The notes beneath the pieces are model-generated. The model had not been told where the DNA came from. It ran no database searches and saw only the letters and a list, made by a program, of their open reading frames with translations. Of a stretch of DNA of 64,000 bases, positions 28,101 to 39,830 are shown piece by piece. Position 1 is the first letter of the stretch. The number at the start of each line of letters is the position of its first letter. A program made the position numbers and the translations under genes. This DNA comes from Saccoglossus kowalevskii (lineage: Eukaryota > Hemichordata > Enteropneusta > Harrimaniidae). The stretch is taken from assembly GCF_000003605.2 (NCBI RefSeq), contig NW_003156737.1:568489-632488 (forward strand). The letters run 5' to 3'.

Positions 28101-29500
28101 ATATGAAATGCGAGATTGAAACGTACATGTTCCTGGTTACCTTGTAAACGACATGCAGTGACCCCCAAACTTCTTCATAGTTGACGTCTGAATGCAATTT
28201 ACATTTGATTGGTATGCTCCAATTATATTACGATACCCAGCGTTGCGCTTCATGATAACAACAATAAAGGGATACGCACTTCATGGAAATATATGAAATG
28301 TTTGGAACTGCATCTTTTCTGCTCTACTCTCTAGAGTCGTGCTTAATGTGAATGTATTTATAGTATCATATTTGTTTGCATGAAGGAATCGTCACAGTTG
28401 ACCCCGTGAACATTTATCTGCAATTAACTAACTTGTATGTTGCGATATAATTTTAGTTCAGTGTCCACGGGAAGTTGGTTAGTGTTTGTTCATCGGTCAT
28501 CGTCGAATAAATTAATCCATTACGTGATGGTTTGTTTCTGTTATAGTTGCATGCAACTTTTATAAATTAAAGTATAACAGACTCGCATCAATAAGGGAAA
28601 CACAATTTAACGCTCGTGTATTGTAACATGATTGAAACTAGCATTTTGCAAATTGTGACGCCCTCTAGCAGCGCAAATTACAATATGTTGTATAAAAGAC
28701 GTAATCATGTTTTAAATGAAAATGTTTTTTATTTCTTTGCGGAGTTAGCAACAATATCGAAGATGTAAAATAACACCAAACACATCAATCGGCGCGCATT
28801 GTTATTTTAATTTAACGACCGAGAAACACAACATGCAATTACAGTTATCGATTTAAGGCTAGTGAACACACACTACGCTACATAATATATGTTATGCGTA
28901 TTCCACCCGTTGTGTATCGATCTTTATAACTATAGTAATCCAAAAGATAACCGTGGCAGTTTGCGAAAGTAGGAATTTGTACAGTGCAATTTGCCTCATC
29001 AAATCGTGGAACGTAATTTTAATACGCAGGTATTCTATTATATGCACAAAGGCATCTAACCCGTAATCCGCATTCAGTGTACATTACCCGCACTTACCTC
29101 CCAACGAGATAGGTAAACCAAATGTGACACATAGTATTAAAAGGCAATCCCTGCCGACTCGTGAAGTAGACTTGTATACGTCTAACCATTACGTCACGTC
29201 ATATCACGTACATTATTACCATGTAAATTGTCTAGTAACGTAGATTTCTAAAACGTATATCAAGCTGAAATCAGGACGTCTTTATAACTAATAACATAGG
29301 TCGTTAAGGGGGACGTCAGTGACATATTTGGGGATTATTGGCTAACCACAATAATTACACAGCTGTTTGACAAGCACGAAACTGACATTTATATATTCGC
29401 ATGGGTCCAAATGAAATCTGTTCTCTTTATACAAAGAATAACCCACGCCGCATTACATATTATTATTCTCAACAATCATGTTCTTAATTGTGTTCAATTT
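22400..29500. other. Intergenic, no supported gene
   Basis: No convincing coding sequence. The region includes a long AT dinucleotide array at 25.14 kb. A 68-codon minus-strand frame at 26.55-26.76 kb reads like protein but is unrecognised. A CpG-richer patch lies at 24.13-24.33 kb with a TGCGCATGCG core at 24147-24156. A CTCF-like GCCCTCTAG core lies at 28660-28668, about 1 kb upstream of the receptor gene. Confidence 0.55.
25140..25172. repeat. (AT)n microsatellite
   Basis: About sixteen AT dinucleotides without interruption. Simple repeat. Confidence 0.95.
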
Positions 29501-29547
29501 TATAGAATTCCTACCGTGGTGCACTGAGCCATTGACTCTGTCAAACG

Positions 29548-29715
29548 GTGAGTGTCTATTGTATTTTCAAATAATTATTTTAAAATGATATAATACTGTA
29601 GAAAGCAAGTATATAGAGTGCTGACATTATACAAGCAAAAATAATTTAAAGGTTCTCATGCTGCTTGATGTAATGCTTTTTTTTACATAACTAGCAATTT
29701 TCCTTTATATTCTAG
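29548..29715 (+). other. Probable intron in the receptor 5' UTR
   Basis: A strong donor (AAACG|GTGAGT, intron starting 29548) is followed 168 bases later by an acceptor (TTTATATTCTAG|AAC, exon starting 29716). The receptor ATG lies eight bases after that acceptor. This predicts a non-coding first exon ending at 29547. Its upstream limit and the promoter cannot be placed from sequence. Confidence 0.55.
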
Positions 29716-29723
29716 AACACGTC

Positions 29724-30791
29724 ATGGATTACAACAGTAATTTTAGTCATCAATTTTGGACAGAAATGTATTACCCACGGCTTATCGAAGTTCCCGACAA
29801 CTACGAGATATTTGCGTACTGCGCCTTCTTTGTAATGATAGTTTCTGGAAATATCTGGGTTATAATTGCTGTTATCAGACAACCCAAGTTACGCCACTCA
29901 TCCACAAATATGTTTATAATTTCACTATCGGTTGCTGATCTCCTCGTGGCCATGTTTCAGATTCCATACAATCTGTTTTATCATTTAATACCCGGATTCT
30001 TCGCCTCATTAAATAATAATATCTTCGTCTGTCGGACATTTGCTTGGTTTCAATGGACATCGCGTTGTGCGACAGTGTTTTCACTTATCGGTATTGCGAT
30101 TGACAGGTACAGGGCTATTGTGACACCTGTACAACCAAAGCTGACAAGATCGCACGCTGGAGCCATCATATCTATAATATGGTTAGCATCGTTGGGGTAT
30201 TCGCTCCGAAAACCGATACTACTGGATATGAGCTATTTCACTATAAATAATGTAACAGAAAAGCACTGCATGGTACCTTTGCAATTTCACCATATTACTC
30301 GGTTATTGCATATTGTAGATTTCCTAGTCATGTACCTCGTACCTTTGATCATCATCATTCCACTTTATGTGTTGATGGTGGTGGCCTTAAAAAAGAAGGG
30401 ACCGACTAATATATCCAATCGGAACAAACGAAAGGCAATTAAAATGTTAATTCTTGTTGTTATCGCGTTCGCACTCACGTGGTTACCTTACTACATGTAT
30501 ATCCTATATTACAACTTCACAGACGATGTCCCAGTTTCGCTTATGAAGGGTCTGGAAGTACAAGTGCACATTGCAACGTTCTCCTACCTCAGCAACAGCT
30601 GGACAAATCCGTGTCTATATGCATATTTCAATGAGAGCTTTCGCAAGGAATTCTACAGGATGTTCCCGTGTCTGCAAAATGGCTGCCGGGGTAACAAAGT
30701 AACACCGAGCGCGTACAAGACCTCCAATGGGCCGACTACCGTGCAGACAAGGACTGTAGCACAGACATCTAATGAAATGAATATGAAGTGA
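29724..30791 (+). CDS. Rhodopsin-class (family A) GPCR, probable neuropeptide receptor
   Basis: A 355-residue seven-transmembrane receptor, complete in one exon, predicted to sit in the plasma membrane and signal through G proteins. Landmarks: an extracellular N-terminus with an NFS glycosylation sequon (6-8); GN in TM1 (N43); LSVADLL in TM2 (D72); a predicted disulfide C103-C182; DRY at 127-129 ending TM3; W153 in TM4; P207 in TM5; P255 in TM6; and NPCLY (NPxxY) at 295-299 in TM7. A basic amphipathic segment (FRKEF) and cysteines 316 and 321 follow, as possible palmitoylation sites. The RYRAIV.P.QPKLTR intracellular loop and the YAYFNESFRKEF tail resemble peptide receptors of the NPFF/QRFP/GPR83-like group, but the ligand cannot be assigned. 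TM6 has TWLP where most relatives have CWxP. The ATG is the first in-frame one after a good splice acceptor. Confidence 0.96.
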   Translation: MDYNSNFSHQFWTEMYYPRLIEVPDNYEIFAYCAFFVMIVSGNIWVIIAVIRQPKLRHSSTNMFIISLSVADLLVAMFQIPYNLFYHLIPGFFASLNNNIFVCRTFAWFQWTSRCATVFSLIGIAIDRYRAIVTPVQPKLTRSHAGAIISIIWLASLGYSLRKPILLDMSYFTINNVTEKHCMVPLQFHHITRLLHIVDFLVMYLVPLIIIIPLYVLMVVALKKKGPTNISNRNKRKAIKMLILVVIAFALTWLPYYMYILYYNFTDDVPVSLMKGLEVQVHIATFSYLSNSWTNPCLYAYFNESFRKEFYRMFPCLQNGCRGNKVTPSAYKTSNGPTTVQTRTVAQTSNEMNMK

Positions 30792-33700
30792 CGTGTTAAC
30801 ATAATATTTTTGTGCTATTCGTGTAACCAGAAATCAAATACGACGAAAGTAGATTCAGCCATTGAAATTAGTTTTCTAAAATTTCATGTATGACTATTTG
30901 TAATCTCCTATGTAATATATTCACAATTTAAATATTTAAATATCTTTATGTAAAAAGCATAAAAGACGTGAATCAACACGTGATTTGCATAAACCAATCA
31001 CATTGAAAATCATGATCATATGCCATATTTTTTGTATAAAAAATATTTATTCACGAAAGTTGTTGAGGATATTAGCTATTTATAGAGTACAATTACAATG
31101 TTTTTTACGTATGACATAGTTAATTTCGTTTATTACATTCATGATATTTTCAAAACTGATGTTAGACTGCATCATTTTAGTAACTTCCGTCAGTTACATA
31201 TATAATTGGATTATATGCTGCTTTGTTTTGGTGATAATTTTAGCAAGATGCGTGAGTCGTGTAAATATTCTATTGTGAGACATGTTTCATTCATTGACTA
31301 ACTATCACAGTGACTTGTATAACATGTAGAACATTTAGAACGAAAATTAATAGCTATCATGTAATAGATGATTTTCCGTTTACTGCGAGATCTCGCGTAT
31401 TGTGTGAAAGGCACGAAACGAACGTTTGCCGCAAAAAAAATCGAACGATTTGATTTTGAATTTTTATTTTTTTATAGTTCAATGTTGAAATGCCGATCAT
31501 TGAAGGGGGTATTGCGTTGACATGCTTTAACTTCATCAACATTAGCAATCATTTAATATGTATAATACATTATTGTTCGTGAAAATACCAAAATAATCTT
31601 TGTCGAATCCCCATGATCCACGTTTGATTTTTTTGAGTTCTCGCAGTAAACGGAAAACGGTATTTTGACGTCACTTTGAAGTATCTTATCTTACGGTCAA
31701 AATGTATTGTAAAGTTTGATAATACATAATTATTTATTTGAATCATATTAGGAACACCATTGCAATCCTTTATATTGATACTTGTAAAAAAAATATATTT
31801 TAAGACCTGTCCATTGATTGAAAATGTCATTAAATTTATTGGCAATATGTAATGGTGAAATAAAAGAATTAATCTAAATATCATATCATTGTTCATAACA
31901 ATAAATTGTAATACATTGGTAATTCGTTGTTGGATAAAATATACGGACAATAAAATTAAGGACATATATTTGGGGGGGTAGTGTAGAATTGTCACTCACC
32001 AACTCGTCACATACTTTACAAGTAATGATGTTTATTTGAGCAGATTTATTCGTATGCTACATGGTATTTATTCAAATAATGTATCTTGTTTCTGAATTTG
32101 CAGGTTTGTTATACGATCCTTAATTATGTTGTCAGGTCTTGAGTACCAGTAGTAGTTATTTGTAATAACCAATATTTGAATAACAAAATAAAATGAAAAA
32201 AAAAATACCAATCAGTAATTAGTATGTCACATGATTTGTTGCGTGGGGGCTTTTTATTTAAATGGCGTAGCGGCTACAATGGTATGCAAATACTATAGCA
32301 AGCTGAACTAATATAAAGAATAAAGCTAATCTTGATAGAAAGCAATTTAAAACAGTGCTGTGCATACATCCACTGTGTAAGCCTCAAACACTGAAAATAT
32401 GAACCTGCTTAATCGATGCAGTATGTATGTTAACGTCATATCAAAAGCGTCAAATGATTGAAGATTGTGTGGAATCCACAGCCCAGTATACTGTGATTAC
32501 TGGACGCCTCCAAGATGCACTTACAGTTACGCCAGGCTAAACAACAGGTGTCCCGGAGGACAGTGATTCTTTATGGAAAAATTATATCAATAAACGGGCG
32601 TAGCATTGAGAGCAATAAAACAAACTAAGACGAGACAAAGAGTACTGAACACTATTACATAATCGTTTAACTGGTGATTGACACAAATGGCGCATAATAA
32701 TATATTATATTAAAGGGGGAATCTACCAGTCACAACTGAATTAATGTTCCTTAAGGGATGACGATTAGAAAGTGAATAGGGGTTAATAATACGCCCACAT
32801 GCCTAAAAACCCACCTTAATGAATAAAAACTACTGTCACTGTACAGTATACAGGGGCCGGGATAAATACGGTCACAACTCAAATGCGTGAACGCTATCAA
32901 ACTTAATTAATGCGGTTACATAAGAGGGCAAAATTGGAAATGAAGTGGACACAAAATAGCCGACACTCGCCGTGTTTTTATTGCGTGGTTGAACATAATG
33001 TGTTCAATCGGTGTCGAGACTGAAGAAACCTGCAAAATTTGTAATTCATTTACGCGTTTTATATTAAATTTCACACGTAATATAGTTTTCTATTGAAGGA
33101 CGACGTGTGAAAATTTAAATACGAATAAAATTCACAACGAAAAGTATATAAGTAGATACAGACTTCATTCTATTGTAATTTACATATTTTGATGTTTGTT
33201 TTCAAATTAGATCATATAGCAGGCTATGTAGTGCCGTGGCTGCTGGTAATTATTCAACTCATTACAAGTGTAGCCACGTTTTGCATATTTTTCAACTTTG
33301 ATTTGAATATTAGACTTGAGTACATATTCACATCAACTTTATTAATCAGAATTTAATCCCATTGAACGTGTTTTATAACCCTCATTTGCGTGGCAACTGT
33401 ATCACCAACTTGACTTTCGATTTTGAGGGTACTCTAACTGTCGTCGGCATTTTGTATTAGAACATACAACCAGAGTGTACGCAAGACGCATCGCAATCAA
33501 CCACTGTAATCGACAAACTGGTGCAGTCTCAGGAATATTATGCTTGCTTTGAACCAAACGTGTGAATGTGTGTGGTCTTGTCATAAAATTCTTTTACCAA
33601 GTAAGACTTCCAAAGACCTTTACTTTTCACTTTGTTTATGTGTATCGCCATCGGAGACATTCAATTTATCATTTGTATGATGGTTAAGTCAGACGTCTTA

Positions 33701-34639
33701 ATAGTTTTTCATAGATATCATGTTTGTTTGTTTTTCGATATTTGGAAATTTTGTGTTAGGATCTGGAGATCTCAATCGAGCAATCTTCTTGAATATTTTC
33801 TTTATCCTGGAGATGTTATTTTGAGTGCTTGTATTGAAACGAAGCATTAATGGTTTTAAGTAGCACATAAATGTTGCCTAATGTTCGCATTACGAAGATT
33901 TAAAAAAAGTCATTAAATATAGTATCACATATTATCACATCCGGTTTGTAAATAACAAATGCTGCGTGTCAGTATAATGATACATGATAATCGCGGGATG
34001 TAATATGATGTCATGTATATCATGTATATGTGATGTCATAGTTAAATCTGACGATTACATCAAATGACTGACATTCCCAGGCAGGACAATTACAAGCAGA
34101 AGAGTGATGAGTTTCGTGCTGATGGTGATGATATTTTTTTTAATATGGTGCTTTAAAGACAGTTATGTTTTGTTTTTGGTTTGTTTTCAGGAATTTAGAA
34201 TATGAGAGTGTAACATGATATATGATTGAGATTACGTTTACAACTCTATTCATAATGTAAGAAAGATGTTATTTTTGTCTCTATTCCCCTGCATAGAACT
34301 TGATGCAATACAACTATATCCATTCGTGTGAGGTCGCTAACAGATCAAGACTGGAGTTGACGCCTTTGGATAAGGTAATTCCTGGGGGTATACTTTGGTA
34401 CATGTATATATGAATATATATTAGTCCATGAGCCAGGGCTCAAAAAATGGTAAATCTCTGGAGAAAATGTTACCGATGATTTACTTGAAGCTTTTTTGTG
34501 TAGATTATACCCTCAAAGTCTATGTATGGCAAATTTCAAATTTGCTATTTTAGGAAATAATGTATTCTAATTTGTAGAATAATTCATCGAATCTTTTCGA
34601 CCACAGGTTTGAAGGTTGTTTTTAGTTTATATGCGCTCA

Positions 34640-35035
34640 ACATAGATGCATTTCGAGATGCATTTCACAACATGGGGGGAAATTGGTGAATCCTAGAAGC
34701 CCACAAATGCGCTACTGGTCAATTCCCAATAAATGAGTTATTACTAGCATGCTCTAAATTACTACTATAGTATTTCGGGACACTAGATATTTGTATACAG
34801 CTTCTGCTTAGATAATTTGAATTTCAACAAAGCCACCCAGTTATATTTTATTTATAGACATCTATCATCTACCATAGTGATGATTGGGGTACGTATTATT
34901 CGATCATAATTCATTGAATCTAAATTGTTTTAAATATATGTGTGTGTGATAAGCAAAATACGTCAGGGTACATTTAAGAAAAAATGTGGGGAGATTAATT
35001 AATCCAAGATGGCCGCCAATGCGCTAAATGACACG
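34640..35035. repeat. Two diverged copies of a local repeat
   Basis: Segments around 34645-34702 and 34968-35030 share the order CATTT..., ATG(T)GGGG, ATT, AATCC.A, then ATGCGCTA. The second copy carries a CCAAGATGGCCGCC segment, which resembles a YY1 site. Period is about 325 bases. They could be a local duplication or two copies of a dispersed element. Confidence 0.45.
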
Positions 35036-35100
35036 CTATTAAAGCTATTAAATATTGAACGATAACATGGTTAACAAACTACTACTTTCACAGTGGTTTA

Positions 35101-35225
35101 TATTATATTATATTATATTATATTATATTATATTATATTATATTATATTATATTATATTATATTATATTATATTATATTATATTATATTATATTATATTA
35201 TATTATATTATATTATATTATATTA
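35101..35225. repeat. (TATTA)25 pentanucleotide array
   Basis: Twenty-five perfect tandem TATTA units. The open frames across it, repeating YIIL, are artefacts of the repeat. Confidence 0.98.
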
Positions 35226-37120
35226 TCATTGAATTATTACCTCATTTACATAATCATATAAATGCTATATTTCATTTATATACATATGTGATGTATGGTT
35301 GTAATTAGTGGATAATTGTATTCACAGCAGTGATCAGTTTTATGAGGTAGTATGTCCTCTCTGTCATGACAGTAAAACGATCAATGTAGAATTAGCGAGC
35401 AAAAACATCATCAGCTGATGCAGATTTTTTAATGGCTGTTATTACCATGTGTATTCCAATTATACTAGATATATGTACCTATTGTGTATATAGTCGTGTG
35501 TATTTACAGGTAAACCCCTGTAACAGATCTTTGGACTGAACTGAATTTAACTGAACGTGTGCATATGTGTGCATGGGTTTGTCGGTAATCGAATATGATA
35601 TTCTAATAATGTTGTGAAATTTCGTGGCCATATTGAAATTTGTAAATAGTCACCATACTAATATTTTTAGCCATGTCATTATTACATATACTAGCAAGAT
35701 TTGAAGAAAGTAGCACGGTAACGGCCTTTTTTTTTATTTCTGCAACATCATTGTAAAATGCTCAGCACCCGCATATTATATAAACACCACCTTTCAGTTG
35801 ATCTGCTTAATTATTAAACCCATGAAAAGCATATTGAGCTTGCTTAACAAAAAGGGCTACAAAAAAATCATTGGTTGCTATCCCCCCCCCCAATATAGTA
35901 CTGAATATCACAAACTTTATAAGAGATTATAAACAACATGTGCATAACACCACACCAAACACCACTGTTATTTCTCTCTCTCTTCGTTAATAGTGAAAAA
36001 ATTTCGTAGCACCTAAGGTGACCTAGTTATAATGTAATGCGACTGTATTTCAGCAAAGAGGTGTCAAAACCAATGTTATTTTGTTTGATACAATTGCAAT
36101 TTAATCAATTTTGGTGCCAACAAGATTTGATTACTTTTTTGATGTCTTATTTGAAGTCCTCAACTTTACGAACGTATTTGATTATTTGACTAGGGTTTGT
36201 AATTCATTTTATCCTCGTGGTTTATGGATAAATCCCGCCGCATACTGCTCAACTCTGAACGTCCGGACACATCCCATCTGACTAGACACGAGATCTGCAC
36301 TCAGTTGGCATTAGGGTAGAAGGTGTGGTTTAGCACTCACATTTGTTCATGAACCTGATCATGTTAATAGGTCATGTTCCTAGAACCTAGAACCCTGTAC
36401 CCTTCTGGGTTGTTTATACTATACTATACCATATAATCTGATAATATATCTAGTACCCAAGTATCAATCTGTTCTATGCTTAACCTGTTTGAGGGATTCG
36501 ACTGAACGAACGTTATAAACAATTGCAATATGTGATGCATAGTAGAGAGTGCCTACAACGATCACGGTGACAAAAAGATGGTTCTGAATTCCGCTATAAT
36601 GATTGTGTCACACGTGTGAAGTTAATTGGTTTCTCATTCAGTGTCGGCATAAATTGTATGGGTGCGAGATGGTTGATCTACGTTTCCATATATGTTACCT
36701 CACTAGGTCTCTCCACTGTTTACAGGGATGTTGCTCTCCGCTGATTATAAGTCAATGATTGCCCCCGTTTAGCTGAACTGATCACACATCCGTACGCCAT
36801 TCAAATAATTGCACGATGATCGCATTGCTCAAATTTGCTGTCAAACTCCCAAAGACTAAACTATTGATTAATCCGGCAGGTAAATACGGTAATTGGAGTG
36901 AAAAGCAATTTCCCTGCCATGAAATATGTCATGAAATTCGTGAATTACTTCGGAACGATTAAGAATTTCTAGAATGTATGTTACGTAGCTTTTAAGAAAG
37001 GTCAACTGACAATTCAATCAGCGAAGCTTGTAATTAATTTTTGTTGAGATCGGAAAGCAAGCACAAGACATAGCCACACATCGCTTGCTAGTAATAGATG
37101 ATACAGGAATCTGTAATAAC

Positions 37121-38183
37121 TTAAGGTAGCGAGACTATTATTTGTGTTGAAAATTACGATTTTTACATTTATTTATTAATTGATGAAATGCACTATAAAC
37201 TTTCATGTGATAAAGTCAACGAAACATAGAATGTCATGTAAGTTGGTTAAAATGTAGATTTTCTGAAGGGAAGCAAGGCAGCCTCAGTAGTGTTTTCCAA
37301 AATCAACAACACAGGTTTAATCTGTGTGCCTATAAGTTTCAAAGATAAACTCAAGACAAAGCAATNNNNNNNNNNNNNNNNNNNNNNNNNNNNNNNNNNN
37401 NNNNNNNNNNNNNNNNNNNNNNNNNNNNNNNNNNNNNNNNNNNNNNNNNNNNNNNNNNNNNNNNNNNNNNNNNNNNNNNNNNNNNNNNNNNNNNNNNNNN
37501 NNNNNNNNNNNNNNNNNNNNNNNNNNNNNNNNNNNNNNNNNNNNNNNNNNNNNNNNNNNNNNNNNNNNNNNNNNNNNNNNNNNNNNNNNNNNNNNNNNNN
37601 NNNNNNNNNNNNNNNNNNNNNNNNNNNNNNNNNNNNNNNNNNNNNNNNNNNNNNNNNNNNNNNNNNNNNNNNNNNNNNNNNNNNNNNNNNNNNNNNNNNN
37701 NNNNNNNNNNNNNNNNNNNNNNNNNNNNNNNNNNNNNNNNNNNNNNNNNNNNNNNNNNNNNNNNNNNNNNNNNNNNNNNNNNNNNNNNNNNNNNNNNNNN
37801 NNNNNNNNNNNNNNNNNNNNNNNNNNNNNNNNNNNNNNNNNNNNNNNNNNNNNNNNNNNNNNNNNNNNNNNNNNNNNNNNNNNNNNNNNNNNNNNNNNNN
37901 NNNNNNNNNNNNNNNNNNNNNNNNNNNNNNNNNNNAAAAGTGAAAAAATACTTCTTATCACCAGCATAAATGCGTAATTATTTTTTTTACAGAAAAAGTA
38001 TTTTTTTCACCTTTGATTGAGTAACGCGTCGTAGAATGCAGATACCGGCATGCAAAATACACTTGTGAAAAGCTTGAAATCTGGCGATTCTAAAAATATA
38101 TACTTTCCCGGGTCTATTTGTAGTCATTTAGTCACAATCAGAAGATGAAAACAAGTATGCAAATAATAGTCCCGCTACCTTAA
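37121..38183. mobile_element. TIR element with TTAA flanks (non-autonomous DNA transposon)
   Basis: Bases 37121-37144 and the reverse complement of 38160-38183 agree at 23 of 24 positions: TTAAGGTAGCG[A/G]GACTA and so on. TTAA lies at both outer ends. This is the form expected of a piggyBac-like element with its TTAA target duplication; a Harbinger-type element with a TAA duplication is the alternative. The element is about 1.06 kb, and 570 of those bases are the assembly gap. No transposase frame is visible in what is readable, so it is probably non-autonomous. The gap itself may reflect trouble assembling a repeat. Confidence 0.65.
37366..37935. other. Assembly gap (570 N)
   Basis: A continuous run of N. 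Open frames spanning it are artefacts. It lies inside the TTAA-flanked inverted-repeat element. Confidence 1.
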
Positions 38184-39830
38184 ATAACTTAGAGTTTTAA
38201 ATAAAATCATATTTGTAATACACTTATTGCTAGTTCATTCACGATTAAGGATTAACATGTGCATAACATGGAAAGTTGAAAACCAATATGATGAACACCG
38301 AGTAAACTGTGTTAAAAAAGGTAAATTTTATATATACATATTTTTTTATTGAACATTATTGGTACTGTATAAATTGACATCATCATGACGTAATCTATAT
38401 TAATGCTGTAAACGAAACAACACTACACTGTCGTGACATGGCGATCTGGGCAACTACACTGAATCCAATGCAATAGTTACATACTATATGTATGGTATCT
38501 TCACTCAGTGATTGATGGTTAATCTTTTGTTTGCACTGATTGTCTTTTATTGGTCTAGTGTCCGTCGCGTCATTCAGACATAGGACTAGTAGTTCGTTTC
38601 AAATGTAGCAATGGAAGAGTCGTTCGCTAGATATTGACTTGTTTTGACAATTTTAATTTGACGGCATGTCCAAAGTTCACATTTTTCTTTGTCGTCTAGG
38701 TTGTACTTATAGCATTATTCGCAACCTCCATTGTGTTAACATTAATATGGAAATGTCAAAAAAGTCTTATAAGACTGTAATTTGTAAACCAATAGCAGTT
38801 ACTGACTACTGACGAAATTTCTAATTTGTTCTGCAGGATGTGTCATTTAGTTAATCGTCATCACAGTCGATACAATTATATTACATGTAGTATAAATGTC
38901 GTAATCGTCGCAATGTATTAAACGTTTCGTGACATATGTTAATTTATATCTGCGATATTATAATAGTTGTATATTTCTTGAATCTTGAAAATGTATCAGG
39001 CTGCAATCTCTTGGGCGTAATATTTATTTGAACGATAAATTCTTCGCAGTCGTATTTGTATTATACGAATGCATTAGCCAAATAAATGTCACGTGACCTA
39101 TATGTGCGTTATATGTTAATACCAACTATAACTTTTACAACCATGATAAGATTATTCGAAGCTTATGTTATTGTACACATTAACAAAAAAATAAACCGCT
39201 CATTGTAGAATTGCTTTAATTGAAATTCAAGTATTGACAGACATTGCCTGAATTTCTTTGAAAACTTGTTTGATATTCTGACGGCTTTATCAACGCTGTA
39301 GTGAATAGCACGTGGTAATTGAAATCCTGATCTTCCGAGCATCGATTTCTTTATGAATTCAGCACATTTGTAATTTAATTATATATTTTATGTTGTGTAA
39401 CAGATACTTTGTTAAATATATATCATATTTATGTTTTGGTCTACGAAGTCAAAACATTTGCAGAAAAAAACATTTTGTTTTCAATATAATAATAGCGCAC
39501 TTTATATAGGACATCTGTAGCACAAAATGTTGACCATATACCAATTATATTTAACGCGCGACTGTTTGTTTAATTATATGCATGGAAATGAACTATTTGT
39601 CCCTTGTAGTTAAAATGTATAGAAGGAAACACGTACTATGAACTTGACCATTGACCTGTTGTTAGATCGTGTACCAACTTTGAAGATACTGGCTTTTTTT
39701 CCTTCTAGTTATTCGCGGACACACAAGCTTAGGCCAAGAAAAAAATCTATCTCTTGCATGATTGTATTGTCAGTAATATCGTCATGTAGTTGAAATCTTA
39801 TATTTAATTTATATAAAACACGATACTGAC
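38184..39830. other. No supported gene
   Basis: AT-rich sequence without open frames of interest. If the candidate gene at 39.83-44.26 kb (-) is real, its remaining 3' exons should lie here or further left. I could not pick out a convincing continuation after its ACATG|GTCAGT donor at 39830. Confidence 0.5.

Larger units (their letters stand above)
30792..37120. other. Intergenic, no supported gene
   Basis: Starts with the receptor 3' UTR, whose end is unclear. An AATAAA at 32187-32192 is the first canonical signal I noticed, but it is 1.4 kb from the stop. A 141-codon minus frame (31.57-31.99 kb) is AT-driven and has no recognisable domain. The region also holds a weak pair of related segments (about 34.64-34.70 and 34.97-35.03 kb) and a long TATTA array. 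No gene is evident. Confidence 0.55.

Noticed and set aside
31570-31995. 141-codon minus-strand frame downstream of the receptor
   Set aside because: Composition is dominated by I, F, Y, L and N as in AT-rich noise, with no domain. It overlaps the likely receptor 3' UTR.
35055-35308. Two overlapping 68-71 codon frames rich in YIIL repeats
   Set aside because: They are translations of the perfect TATTA array; no protein is implied.
37290-37967. Frames of over 200 codons on both strands
   Set aside because: They run through the N gap and have no real sequence behind them.
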